Origin: Agapetus fuscipes
Lineage: Eukaryota; Arthropoda; Insecta; Trichoptera; Glossosomatidae
Direction: 5' to 3'
Assembly: GCA_951799405.1 (NCBI GenBank)
Contig: OX637363.1
Coordinates: 3,348,001 to 3,412,000, forward strand
DNA length: 64,000 nucleotides
Below, in pieces: positions 36,701 to 39,084 of this stretch; positions within the stretch are counted from its first letter, which is position 1, and each line of letters opens with the position of its first letter. A model generated the notes under the pieces. That model did not search any database and was not told where the DNA came from. It saw only the letters and a program-made list of their open reading frames with translations. A program made the translations under genes and the position numbers.

Positions 36701-39084
36701 GTTCATTTTCCATGAGTCAAATTCATTCACAGCACACTTTACATCAATAATTTTATTTGAATGTAGAACTTGGAATGTAAATTGCATAGGTTGGTATTCA
36801 TACTTTATCTTCATTGTGTCAAATTCATTCACAGCTCACTTCAAATCATTAATTTTATTTGAATTTAGAATTTGGCACGTAAACTGCATAGTTTGGCATT
36901 CATACTTTACCTTCATTGTCTTTTATCTCTATGAAGCAACTGTTATTCTTATTTTACATTATTTCATTATTTTTTATCTCTTTTTTAGCAACTCGACCCA
37001 GAAATACGAGCACCGAGTACGCTTCCGCCACCCCCACCAGTCCAACCAAAATCCATCTTGAAATCAAACCTCAGACTCGACGCATTGAACTCAAACTCGC
37101 CACAATCACCAAGCAAGACACAGAAAAACACCAGCTTTAGCACCAACCTCACCCCTCAAAGCTTAAAGTTCGACACGACACCAAAATATGACGCTAACTC
37201 TAAATACGATCACAATGTAAACAGCAAATATGACGTCAACGCAATGTCGACACAGCAAACTAAATACCCAGAACAAATGAATGTCATCACAGGGAAGTAT
37301 GACCAGAATTTTGCGTACAATATGAATAATTCTCCGTCTACCCCAAACGTGACAAAATATGAATCTGGCTTGTCACAAAACATGACAAACATGAATCTAA
37401 ATCAAGATAGGTTTGATTACAACAGTCCTGCTCCGCCACCACCTGAAAGAGGGTCGTCATTTGCGGTTATGTCACAGCAACAGGCGTTGAGGTCAAATGT
37501 GTCGACATCGAGTCAGATGTCAATGATGACGCAAAATTCTGCCGCCATGAATCAGGCGATGAAAGACAAGAGAGTCAGCTTTCATGACAATGATCAGAAT
37601 GCTTCCACAGTGGATGGACAGGAGAATGATATGGAGCCTATCAGGGAAGATCCAGATGTAAGTACCGTTGAATATTTTGTTATTGTAGATCATGAGTGTT
37701 GTGAAAAATTTCTAGTCTGGCGCCTTTGTTCCTATATGATTCATTTGACAGTTGAGGAAATACATGTCAAAAACTTGCAACCCTTTCTACTGCCTTATTC
37801 CAATAAGTTTAAGACTGATAGGTTGTTACGAGGCTGACCACCCGTGCTGTAAAAATCGGTTCACTTTTGCCAATGCCACCCCGGTTCAGGGAACGGTGGC
37901 AGGAGTTGCAAGGTTTATGTCCATGTGAGGTTTTCTTTATTTGTATGCACACATGCAGAATGTGTAGGCGCGAACCTACATGTGCCTGTCTGTAGGCATG
38001 CATTTCATATGAGCCTTAAATGATTACATATCCTTGCAGCTTAGATTATAGATTATATATTATAGATAGATTAAGAGTTGGTATTACTGTCTATGTCGCA
38101 AGCATTGAAAATTCAAATTACAAATACCTAAGTGTACCTCCTGTTTCAACAAGTATATTGTGTCATCCGTATTGTTTATGAGCCTGCAAGTGCCTGTGTA
38201 TTGAAGGTCAATGACTCTTCCGACATTTCTAAATACGCCTGTAGTTTTAATGGAGTTTTAGAGTTTTGAAAAATACTTTTTTTTCAGAAATTCCATACTG
38301 TTAATAATATTCTATGCGCAATCTATAATAATCTATAATCTAAGTTGCAAGGATATATTCATTTAAAGCTCTCAGATGTATGCCCACAAACCAACAAGTG
38401 TAGTTCGCGCTTACAAATGCTGAATGTGTACTTACAAATAAAATCCAAACCTCAAATGAACATAAGCCCCACAACTTTTGCCGACCTTCCCTGAAACAGG
38501 GGTGACATTGGCAAAGTGAACCATTTTTTACAGTATGGGTGGTCAGCCTCATACGTGTTAATTTGATTAATGTTATTTTGTTTGATTACTTGCAGCGTTT
38601 TATAATGGAAGCCGAGACCATGTTGCAGAGCCCAACCACGCCTACAGGACCCAATATCACACACACACCAGGAGTTATTGGGGCTCAGGAAGTGTACAGG
38701 TGTGTATTGTAATCCATAACCTGTTGTTTAAACATCATCTTTTCAAAGCATTTTCTCAAAAAACATCATCTTTTCAAAGTATCAGGATAAATTTTTAATA
38801 TAATTTAAGTTTCAGAGATATATGAACATAACTTAGATTATAGATTATTATTATAATGACTGTAATTCTAACAAAATTGTTGAATTTATTGTCATAGGGA
38901 TCCTCGCCAACGTCGTCTAGCAGAGCAGCAAAAAGCGCAGCAAGCCGGCAGTCTACCCATTCCCGAGAAACTCACATTCAAAGAGAAGATGAAGCTGTTT
39001 GCTCTGGAGTCCGGGGAGAGCAACACTCCTAAAGACAAAGTAAAGATATCCAGGGCGCAGAGAGACATTGATGCTGTGCATTAA
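2502..39084 (+). CDS. cno: canoe/afadin homologue, 3' 26 constitutive exons plus one probable cassette exon (N-terminus outside window)
   Basis: Afadin/Canoe is a cytoplasmic scaffold at adherens junctions; it binds Ras/Rap GTPases, nectin/Echinoid-type receptors through its PDZ domain, and F-actin. Joining the GT-AG exons listed separately gives one uninterrupted frame: 5,378 nt without the cassette, which is two bases of a split codon plus 1,792 codons including the stop. In order it encodes an RRRPADCQP/RRRKKKSG linker, an FHA domain (GSANGVALQLYGPS, IKFGRMSTFRFVD), a long linker, a DIL domain, a PDZ domain (NGMGLSIVAA, LGIYIKSVVAGGAA), a Pro/Gln/Asn-rich tail with a charged coil, and the end PEKLTFKEKMKLFALESG then KVKISRAQRDID. 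Domain order and ending match the family. The RA domains expected N-terminal to this lie upstream of the window. Introns are loaded with SINEs, LINE fragments and MITEs. Identity is near certain; exact exon borders are inferred. Confidence 0.95.
2845..3801 (+). mobile_element. Tc1/mariner-superfamily element, decayed
   Basis: The element is bounded by TA duplications (2843-2844 and 3802-3803). Inverted ends begin AAGGGTGTTTTTT and include GGTATAGAACTTT at each side. At 957 bp it is shorter than an intact mariner (about 1.3 kb). Confidence 0.9.
2930..3740 (+). pseudogene. broken mariner-type transposase
   Basis: Two frames carry one transposase. Frame 1 (2930-3244) contains FSDEAHFWSNGYVNKKNC with the first catalytic Asp. 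The second frame (from about 3246, best seen 3294-3740) has WFQQDGATCHTAHATID and NWPPRSCDLTPLDYFLW with the second and third Asp, about 36 residues apart. A shift in the poly-T/A run near 3237-3247 separates them, and the N-terminal helix-turn-helix region is missing. Not functional. Confidence 0.88.
4277..4540 (-). repeat. family-C repeat
   Basis: Minus-strand copy. The tail appears as taatctaatctaatcta at 4277-4300, and the body includes ggtgacattggcaaagtgaa. Its 5' end is about 35-40 bp from the canoe FHA exon acceptor. Confidence 0.8.
4575..4739 (+). CDS. cno: canoe exon: FHA domain, first part
   Basis: Acceptor attgcag|gtggga, donor ttacag|gtattt, phase 0 at both ends. Encodes VGSANGVALQLYGPS, then IQPRHCVV and HTYVNGQRI: the FHA core with the conserved arginine/histidine and VNG strand. 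A family-C repeat ends about 40 bp upstream of the acceptor. Confidence 0.93.
5138..5440 (+). repeat. SINE family A
   Basis: Near full length: accggttccagtggtaat head, ggttcgaatc B-box-like motif, gctgggttaaaaaattc, gcaactgggtcttacttgag, ending aataaatcaacctaat then a short-motif tail. Confidence 0.8.
5528..5850 (-). repeat. SINE family B
   Basis: Read on the minus strand it starts gaccggtcgatagctcagtt, has the tRNA-like ggttcgaatcccgccga, a tcggtt-ttgtttcaaaccc body, and ends tgtgtagcttagttgcg plus a T-run. Head and B box are well preserved. Confidence 0.85.
6001..6125 (+). CDS. cno: canoe exon: end of FHA domain
   Basis: Acceptor cttttccag|catggc, donor gacag|gtcagt, phase 0 in and phase 2 out. 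Encodes HGCLIKFGRMSTFRFVD, the last FHA strands, followed by a Ser-rich linker ending SGSVYDR. Confidence 0.93.
6275..6480 (+). repeat. SINE family A, 3'-shortened
   Basis: Head accggtccgtagtccagtgg and gcggagcac are clear, followed by gctcttcgctgggttga and catccagcc. The terminal third is missing or diverged. Confidence 0.75.
6652..6725 (+). repeat. family-C fragment
   Basis: Only the 5' 75 bp: ccttgatttataggttgg to ctttgccaatgtcacc. Confidence 0.7.
6795..7060 (-). pseudogene. LINE reverse transcriptase fragment
   Basis: The minus frame reads SVIKFLGIHINCALSMDTQI then TKTVRAGVFQIRRVRT. FLGIxxxxxLSWxxHI is the RT thumb region of Jockey-type LINEs. No full domain remains. Confidence 0.65.
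7111..7372 (+). repeat. family-C repeat
   Basis: Full-length copy, from ttgacttataggttggta to a tagatttagatttagattt tail. Confidence 0.8.
7660..8130 (+). repeat. degenerate intronic TTGGAAT array
   Basis: TTGGAAT occurs about 11 times in 450 bp, usually in an ATCAATTTGGAATAC-like context, plus near matches (ttcggaat, tttgaat). The array runs up to the canoe linker exon at 8133. The spacing is irregular, so it is not a clean tandem repeat. Confidence 0.7.
8133..8648 (+). CDS. cno: canoe exon: low-complexity linker between FHA and DIL
   Basis: The phase 2-2 exon starts after aaaccag|atcgcc and ends at acaacag|gtatta. It reads SPTSPIPDGSNGMLSPMSQ, then Asn/Ser/Met-rich sequence (HNNNNTMKMDG, NVETKSICSAKSGGSG). 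It has no folded domain and is more AT-rich than the domain exons. The acceptor has a poor pyrimidine tract (gatttaaaaaccag), so an auxiliary splicing signal or a slightly different border is possible; the phase matches both neighbours. Confidence 0.8.
9115..9400. repeat. probable LINE 3'-end debris
   Basis: A tttatttatttattaacgg block followed by ggcacttagtgccttttac and an A/T-rich stretch up to the acceptor of the exon at 9407. Only a weak assignment is possible. Confidence 0.3.
9407..9559 (+). CDS. cno: canoe exon: lead into DIL domain
   Basis: Acceptor ggtttgtag|gatatc, donor gcgcaag|gtgtgt, phase 2-2. Encodes ISRGQEAILPAVLEFPEHC, QQMFLQSVITGLD and FKLAPVYTLYLCAR, the block in afadin just before DIL. 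Confidence 0.93.
9593..10085 (+). repeat. SINE family A interrupted by family C, continuing into B
   Basis: A head and body at 9593-9724 (cgtagtctagtggtttgc, ctcttcgctggcttgaaa) resumes at 9993 (ataaacctttaccaaaaacc) to about 10085, then joins B. CATAAA occurs on both sides of the inserted family-C sequence, a likely target-site duplication. Confidence 0.75.
9725..9992 (-). repeat. family-C insertion with an internal tandem duplication
   Basis: Two head-to-tail copies of the same C segment, each starting aatctaatctaatctaagtt and reading into gcgcttgcacatgcc: 9725-9878 and 9879-9992. The second is truncated. Confidence 0.75.
10090..10350 (+). repeat. SINE family B (B half of a composite)
   Basis: Starts ccgatcgatagctcagttgg right after the A junction, with an internal deletion after gagttcgatccca, and ends tatgtgtagcttagttgcg. 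Confidence 0.8.
10479..10587 (+). CDS. cno: canoe exon: DIL domain, first helices
   Basis: Acceptor gtttgcag|gtacag, donor gtgcag|gtaact, phase 2 in and 0 out. Encodes YRASTHYRPELSPTERAHK then LTALLHHIATLIQNTVQ, typical of the start of the afadin DIL (dilute) domain. The next intron contains a nested LINE. Confidence 0.93.
10853..12338 (+). CDS. LINE reverse transcriptase domain, uninterrupted
   Basis: An open frame of about 495 codons in LINE sequence; the ATG at 10785 lies in the host SINE and is accidental. RT motifs in order: ENYRPIAKLPILGKIFEKI, SQHGFRQKKSVDTNLLEF, YSDFSKAFDKISHNILLSKL, SGVPQGSHLGPLLF, LLFADDAKIF (catalytic ADD), then a Jockey-type thumb/C-terminal region with WNPNYVVHINAIEMVQKKL. 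No stop codons or frameshifts, so the insertion looks recent. It lacks an endonuclease and cannot be autonomous. Confidence 0.9.
10853..12761 (+). mobile_element. 5'-truncated Jockey-like LINE with poly(A) tail
   Basis: Inserted into SINE D with AAGTGG duplications (10847-10852 and 12762-12767). It ends in a run of about 30 A residues. The 5' half (ORF1, endonuclease) is absent. Confidence 0.88.
12872..13135 (-). repeat. family-C repeat
   Basis: Minus-strand, near full-length copy (aaatctaagctgcaaata tail side, ataagtcaaggaat 5' end). It ends about 70 bp before the canoe exon at 13205. Confidence 0.8.
13205..13350 (+). CDS. cno: canoe exon: DIL domain
   Basis: Acceptor gttttcag|gagaag, donor cattcag|gtacac, phase 0 in and 2 out. 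Encodes AFWMANTSELLHFLKCDRH and SLQAQDILAHTVQNAF; the W-x-x-N-x-x-E-L-L-H-F motif is the DIL signature. Confidence 0.94.
13482..14095 (+). repeat. SINE family A with a 300-bp insertion
   Basis: A head 13482-13580 (accggtccgtagtatagtgt, aatcccgtcagagcac), resumed at 13888 (ataccatttatattttcaaa) and ending with the aataaatcatcctaat tail at about 14095. The acceptor of the exon at 14109 lies in or just after this tail. Confidence 0.8.
13582..13887. repeat. dispersed repeat J
   Basis: Inserted in SINE A. It shares ttttctgctggattctc, aatttatttttcacaattt-like blocks and an end near cgtgac with 26868-27180. It contains three gatcattcc units (13783-13810). Class unknown. Confidence 0.45.
14109..14319 (+). 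CDS. cno: canoe exon: DIL domain
   Basis: Acceptor tattccag|taacct, donor aacaag|gtaatg, phase 2 in and 0 out. Encodes NLVGCFHVELSQVLGPFLE and RKCRVNAALTIQLFSQLFH then YINVWCFNK. The upstream acceptor region is a SINE-A tail. The exon is very GC-rich. Confidence 0.94.
14600..14855 (-). repeat. family-C repeat
   Basis: Near full-length minus copy; its 5' end is about 50 bp from the canoe exon at 14906. Confidence 0.8.
14906..15058 (+). CDS. cno: canoe exon: DIL domain
   Basis: Acceptor gttttcag|gtggtg, donor ctgcag|gtagct, phase 0-0. Encodes VVTSPHMWCRVWGVIL, then RLAPIAAWAERQGLELAAD and LIQQCAHLLQ. A family-C copy ends about 50 bp upstream. Confidence 0.94.
15070..15480 (+). pseudogene. L2/CR1-like LINE 3' end
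   Basis: Translated pieces include KAATPMTWNTIPASMRELD and LERLFKRSLKTHLF, the C-terminal RT tail of L2/CR1 LINEs, followed by ggcgctatataaatt and an AT-rich tail. Frameshifted and without a domain. Confidence 0.7.
15580..15940 (-). pseudogene. RTE-like LINE RT C-terminus
   Basis: The minus frame reads IRWFGHLERMDDERLTKKV then GKRGRTRLRKEWIDQI, matching the C-terminus of the LINE at 63189-64000. Degenerate. Confidence 0.75.
15950..16151 (+). repeat. dispersed repeat H (TTAA-bordered)
   Basis: Shares cacatgtattagttattc, gcaagtttacacttgacg and cgtagttgaaggg|TTAA with copies at 29028-29215 and 57358-57548. One end abuts TTAA and the adjoining terminal bases are CCC on the other strand, as in piggyBac-type MITEs. 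The other end is not clearly bounded. Confidence 0.55.
16187..16405 (+). CDS. cno: canoe exon: C-terminal part of DIL domain
   Basis: Acceptor aattccag|gccccc, donor gagag|gtaagc, phase 0-0. Encodes APKHTADDISSLTSACF, KLNSLQLRCLLGGYSED and the LPQELVEAAVKHAQGVADE helix that closes the DIL domain. Confidence 0.93.
16590..16855 (+). repeat. family-C repeat
   Basis: Plus-strand full-length copy from ccttgacttataggttga to a tattagattagatttgatt tail. Confidence 0.8.
16969..17155 (+). CDS. cno: canoe exon: DIL-PDZ linker
   Basis: Acceptor atattccag|ataact, donor atgactg|gtaaat, phase 0 in and 1 out. Encodes ITLEESSTLPLSLMIPEDG and PSGLSEFLLPLQRACLCRL, the conserved stretch after DIL. Confidence 0.92.
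17312..17450 (+). repeat. SINE family A, 3' part only
   Basis: Covers cttacagcaactcggtcttg to aataaataatcctaat plus an attatt tail. It ends about 45 bp before the acceptor of the PDZ exon at 17493. Confidence 0.75.
17493..17602 (+). CDS. cno: canoe exon: start of PDZ domain
   Basis: Acceptor aatttcag|gatatc, donor gccaag|gtaaac, phase 1 in and 0 out. Encodes VVQVIKLQKNSNGMGLSIV; GMGLSI is the carboxylate-binding loop and first core strand of the PDZ. A SINE-A tail ends roughly 45 bp upstream. Confidence 0.94.
17935..18055. repeat. dispersed repeat G
   Basis: Shares ggatattagacgaaccg and acattattctcgacgtttcg with 34455-34640, 43750-43870 and 50690-50875. Class unknown. Confidence 0.5.
18190..18448 (+). 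CDS. cno: canoe exon: rest of PDZ domain
   Basis: Acceptor atcgctag|ggtgct, donor actagag|gtagga, phase 0 in and 1 out. Encodes LGIYIKSVVAGGAAA, RLQAGDQLLSVDGHSLVG and TQERAAEHLVRTGPTVTLE: the remaining PDZ strands and helix. The domain looks complete. Confidence 0.95.
19004..19168 (+). CDS. cno: canoe exon: post-PDZ segment, upstream of the alternative exon
   Basis: Acceptor actaacag|aaggcc, donor caacaag|gtgaag, phase 1-1. Encodes GRRSPIFTNPHPTYLRR then SELITANIHPAENSYAIRR, ending DDVDRYQQQ. Its phase-1 donor fits either the large exon at 19947 or the exon at 26129. Confidence 0.88.
19241..19414. mobile_element. foldback MITE F
   Basis: Long palindromic ends: CAGGGCTGGAAGTCTCATCA at the left and its complement at the right, extending into accgaatatcggtaata (about 65 bp per arm). 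Copies occur at 35438-35610, 61097-61273 and, shortened, at 58780-58875. No clear target duplication is seen. Confidence 0.8.
19947..22166 (+). CDS. cno: giant in-frame cassette exon of canoe (about 740 aa, disordered); alternatively an alternative last exon
   Basis: The open frame runs from acceptor ttctaacag|gctgct to a TAA at 22181-22183. A candidate donor, atattt|gtaagc, lies 14 nt before that stop. With it the exon is 2,220 nt, phase 1-1, and joins upstream ...RYQQQ and downstream PRRMSERDLP in frame, so it can be included or skipped without a frameshift. The product is Asn/Ser/Lys/Asp-rich and predicted disordered. Notable pieces: IIPRVVVDFDPEPYSY; a possible amphipathic helix GNGKVKALAEHFNNMNL; YTDEEKERILSQLEDWSKFG; and four (S/C)PN(L/V) motifs (QSSPNL, LSSPNV, QSCPNL, VSCPNL), three with L and one with V. 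No AATAAA appears between the stop and the SINE at 22333, which favours a cassette over a terminal exon. It is much more AT-rich than the PDZ and DIL exons. I recognise no domain and assign no function. Confidence 0.75.
22333..22630 (+). repeat. SINE family B
   Basis: Head ccggtcgatggctcagttgt, B-box-like tttcgaatcccgccga, body tttcggtgtttatttc, ending atgcgtagcttagttgcg plus a T-run. Immediately downstream of the canoe cassette exon. Confidence 0.85.
22640..23090. other. intron sequence, nothing identified
   Basis: AT-rich with T-runs; no repeat or coding signal that I can support. Confidence 0.4.
23098..23395 (+). repeat. SINE family A, best-preserved copy
   Basis: Full length: ggtccgtagtccagtggtaa, gggttcgaattccggcgg, ttcgctgggttgaaaaattc, cttacggcaactg-type block, ctacagcgacgaccaagctc, aacagcgctcaccaaata, aatcagcctaat then an attt tail. 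The head folds as a tRNA-like A/B-box unit; the anticodon position would be Thr-like, which is tentative. Confidence 0.85.
23420..24650. other. intron sequence with probable LINE tail
   Basis: About 24180-24345 ends in ttgttcaataaataaattt, like a LINE 3' end. The rest shows no supported feature. Confidence 0.35.
24650..24915 (+). promoter_or_regulatory. GC-rich island in intron with TATA-like box
   Basis: An abrupt GC-rich patch (gcgacgggcggcggctagct, gcgtcgcactcaccgcgcac) within AT-rich intron. cctataaagcggac at about 24658 resembles a TATA box. It could be an internal canoe promoter, an enhancer or the 5' end of an unknown transposon. Confidence 0.3.
25648..25803 (-). repeat. SINE family D
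   Basis: The minus strand shows agtcggcgttatggccgag, then a gttcgaatctt motif. The 3' side reads caacggcatctgttgaacc. Confidence 0.8.
25805..25932 (-). repeat. family-C repeat, truncated
   Basis: Only the 5' half is present (acaggggtgacattggcaa), abutting SINE D; about 200 bp upstream of the exon at 26129. Confidence 0.7.
26129..26288 (+). CDS. cno: canoe exon: RRMSERDLP segment
   Basis: Acceptor tttttcag|ctccga, donor tattcaag|gtatgg, phase 1 in and 2 out. Encodes PRRMSERDLPGKLEMEQ and MSTVKSSKSVPALHEHTK. It joins in frame to either the 19004 exon or the large cassette exon. Confidence 0.88.
26664..26840 (+). CDS. cno: canoe exon: Gln-rich disordered segment
   Basis: Acceptor tttgcag|gacgtc, donor gacag|gtaaac, phase 2-2. 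Encodes TSSNTSIPAMAGLKSKSSH, then a duplicated TQHQAQQ unit and NNFYQNLSVYRNSGLGDR. The duplication is exact at the DNA level. Confidence 0.88.
26868..27180. repeat. dispersed repeat J
   Basis: Second copy of the repeat inserted at 13582-13887: ttttgctgggttttctttt, caaaatttattttacaca, ending near catgacaat. Confidence 0.45.
27280..27770 (+). pseudogene. L2/CR1-like LINE 3' part
   Basis: Pieces read LPLLRELHWLRIRERVECK, LTLHRALNGTAPPCLAEL, then SFAVAGPVAWNNLPIGVRA with TTTFRKRLNTLLF, the typical C-terminal stretch of L2/CR1 RTs. Frames are broken. A second copy lies at 46390-46640. Confidence 0.8.
27832..28084 (+). CDS. cno: canoe exon: Pro/Gln-rich segment
   Basis: Acceptor ctctgcag|gtcttc, donor cagcag|gtattt, phase 2 in and 0 out. 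Encodes SSTLRNSQNSLQLHAPHM, then LQQRPQSAYYPQQPAQSP and STKDLVYTTDGQGNQQ. The downstream intron begins with L2-like LINE debris. Confidence 0.88.
28110..28790 (+). pseudogene. L2-like LINE 3' end split by an RTE-like fragment
   Basis: 28110-28357 reads LRGTAPKYLINLIAPATT and RDRAFNVAAPTR; it resumes at 28703 and ends caaatattgaatttattatt. CCCCTGTTTGC is repeated on both sides of 28358-28702, which looks like a target-site duplication. Confidence 0.75.
28358..28702 (-). mobile_element. RTE-like LINE fragment, nested
   Basis: Starts with a (ttacc)n tail and contains tcttgtccactgctggaca, a stretch common in insect RTE-like LINE 3' ends. Flanked by an 11-bp duplication. Confidence 0.65.
29028..29215 (-). 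repeat. dispersed repeat H (TTAA-bordered)
   Basis: TTAA|CCCTTTGACTGCGGGCG at the left, then gcgtcaagtgtaaacttgc, ending ctaatacatgtgac where a hAT MITE begins. Confidence 0.55.
29216..29434. mobile_element. hAT-type MITE
   Basis: Ends CAGTAGCGAAGGGTGC and gcacccttcgccactg-type, same family as 42227-42459. Target duplication not convincing here. Confidence 0.65.
29549..30003 (+). CDS. cno: canoe exon: Asn/Gln/Gly/Met-rich low-complexity segment
   Basis: Acceptor tcaaacag|gtccga, donor aataatag|gtaatc, phase 0 in and 2 out. Encodes VRGPYPSMPNVNQGYNTN and an NMGPGG array (three 18-bp units at about 29755-29810 plus degenerate NMGQGG/NLGQG units), then SEEVTRRQQRGPLSPQNEQ. The array is a coding minisatellite and is likely length-polymorphic. 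Confidence 0.88.
30005..30075 (+). repeat. short tandem repeat after canoe donor
   Basis: About three units of ttaacagcccctaccctacc directly downstream of the donor at 30004. Confidence 0.7.
30568..31290 (-). repeat. composite A-B SINE (minus) with a second A inserted
   Basis: B at about 30568-30725 and 30886-31045; A at 31046-31285 with the recurrent junction agtttttacgag-type (ggatttttacgagcttggtc). A truncated second A (30726-30885) interrupts B. The head ctagactacggaccggtt lies 30-40 bp upstream of the canoe exon at 31323. Confidence 0.75.
31323..31410 (+). CDS. cno: canoe exon: short Pro-rich segment
   Basis: Acceptor ttttacag|attcca, donor ccacag|gtacgt, phase 2 in and 0 out. Encodes FQYGSESYGLNNGPMSP and TKLQPPVAPKPQ (a PxxP-type motif). 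A minus-strand SINE-A head ends about 40 bp upstream. Confidence 0.85.
31690..32060 (+). pseudogene. LINE RT C-terminal fragment
   Basis: Reads MKSRRLQWVGHVARAEDSR and VRPFGRTMMRWADNIEADA, the QWxGHVxR...GRPxxRWxDxI signature of RTE/I-type LINE C-termini. Ends at the canoe exon acceptor region. Confidence 0.8.
32081..32192 (+). CDS. cno: canoe exon: Pro-rich segment
   Basis: Acceptor ctttccag|ggtatg, donor gatgaag|gtaggc, phase 0 in and 1 out. Encodes GMKRGVSGELPSQDVVEG and PPLPPTATHPLYHQQ. A LINE RT fragment ends just upstream. Confidence 0.85.
32480..32830 (+). pseudogene. Jockey-like LINE 3' fragment
   Basis: Reads HSLEHRRKVGMISLFYRYC and, across frames, LWNELPVSVFPSKFNLTLF, the usual Jockey RT C-terminus. 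Confidence 0.75.
32895..33000. repeat. dispersed repeat K
   Basis: Shares gtgtcatagacccctaga and agtctccc-acacgg blocks with 35140-35260. Class unknown. Confidence 0.5.
33037..33161 (+). CDS. cno: canoe exon: lead into charged coil
   Basis: Acceptor gttgcag|atgttg, donor gagaag|gtaagc, phase 1 in and 0 out. Encodes VGYSASSSDPPAGSYYT and VPPNPWDREEREK. The NPWxREEREK stretch precedes the coiled coil of the next exon, as in afadin. Confidence 0.9.
33245..33785 (+). repeat. SINE family A interrupted by a LINE tail
   Basis: Head 33245-33269 (accggtccatagtctagtgg), body from about 33500 to the aataaatcatcctaat tail. The insert 33270-33499 is an L2-like end (GTAFAPVAWNALP-type text, PTEAGFRRSLKTH) with a gatttgatttgattt tail. 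Confidence 0.75.
33892..34068 (+). CDS. cno: canoe exon: charged coiled coil
   Basis: Acceptor tcaccag|gaattg, donor gacaag|gtaaag, phase 0-0. Encodes ELEARRLAANAWRDKLI, then QQEQQLRALTLERDFQRRA and QEAQIEEEDK, a heptad-like charged helix conserved among canoe proteins. Confidence 0.92.
34455..34640. repeat. dispersed repeat G
   Basis: Contains ggatattagatgaaccgtt, cattagcgacatagctaat and aggagacaccctctctgc; the most complete match to 50690-50875 (inverted). Confidence 0.6.
34912..35140 (+). repeat. SINE family A
   Basis: Head gaccggtccgtagctcagtg, B-box-like gttcaaatcccggcagag, body cttcgctgggttgaaa, to ccaagctcgt; followed by repeat K at 35140-35260. Confidence 0.8.
35438..35610. mobile_element. 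foldback MITE F
   Basis: Same palindromic arms as the copy at 19241 (CAGGGCTGGAAGTCTCATCA), 173 bp. Confidence 0.8.
35705..35875 (+). CDS. cno: canoe exon: Asn-rich disordered segment
   Basis: Acceptor gtcgccag|gacact, donor aacag|gtaata, phase 0-0. Encodes DTDGRGSAVSSGLLRVANN then PQDLNLVPVSSNIVSSIQ. No domain. Confidence 0.85.
36005..36268 (-). repeat. family-C repeat
   Basis: Full-length minus copy (ctaaatctaaatctaagctg tail; ccaacctatcagtcaagga at the 5' end). Confidence 0.8.
36385..36490 (+). repeat. family-C fragment
   Basis: 5' 105 bp only, plus strand. Confidence 0.7.
36500..36980. repeat. locally duplicated intron sequence
   Basis: tcaaattcattcacagc and ttttatttgaatttagaa blocks occur twice about 120 bp apart (36717 and 36820), a local degenerate duplication. 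No function assigned. Confidence 0.5.
36989..37657 (+). CDS. cno: canoe exon: long Asn/Ser/Met/Gln-rich segment
   Basis: Acceptor ttttttag|caactc, donor ccagat|gtaagt, phase 0-0. Encodes a polyproline start (TLPPPPPVQPK), K-Y-D-x-N repeats (PKYDANSKYDHN, SKYDVNA), another proline cluster (PAPPPPERGSS) and the conserved DKRVSFHDNDQ, then MEPIREDPD. Disordered; AT-rich codon use. Confidence 0.9.
37815..38070 (+). repeat. family-C repeat, diverged subtype
   Basis: Recognisable gctgaccacccgtgctgt and gttgcaaggtttatgtcca, with a variant middle (ttatttgtatgcacacatgc) shared with 54606-54820 and 59008-59203. Confidence 0.75.
38325..38556 (-). repeat. family-C repeat
   Basis: Minus copy ending about 40 bp before the canoe exon at 38596. 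Confidence 0.8.
38596..38699 (+). CDS. cno: canoe exon: pre-terminal segment
   Basis: Acceptor cttgcag|cgtttt, donor gtacag|gtgtgt, phase 0 in and 2 out. Encodes RFIMEAETMLQSPTTPTG and GVIGAQEVYR; GAQEVYRDPR is a hallmark of the canoe/afadin C-terminus. A family-C copy ends about 40 bp upstream. Confidence 0.94.
38898..39084 (+). CDS. cno: canoe terminal coding exon
   Basis: Acceptor gtcatag|ggatcc in phase 2; stop TAA at 39082-39084. Encodes DPRQRRLAEQQKAQQAGS, then PEKLTFKEKMKLFALESG and PKDKVKISRAQRDIDAVH. This is the strongly conserved C-terminal end of insect Canoe. Confidence 0.96.

Noticed and set aside
36615..37061. 148-aa plus ORF before the canoe exon at 36989
   Set aside because: It crosses the acceptor in the wrong frame and is built from a local intronic duplication.
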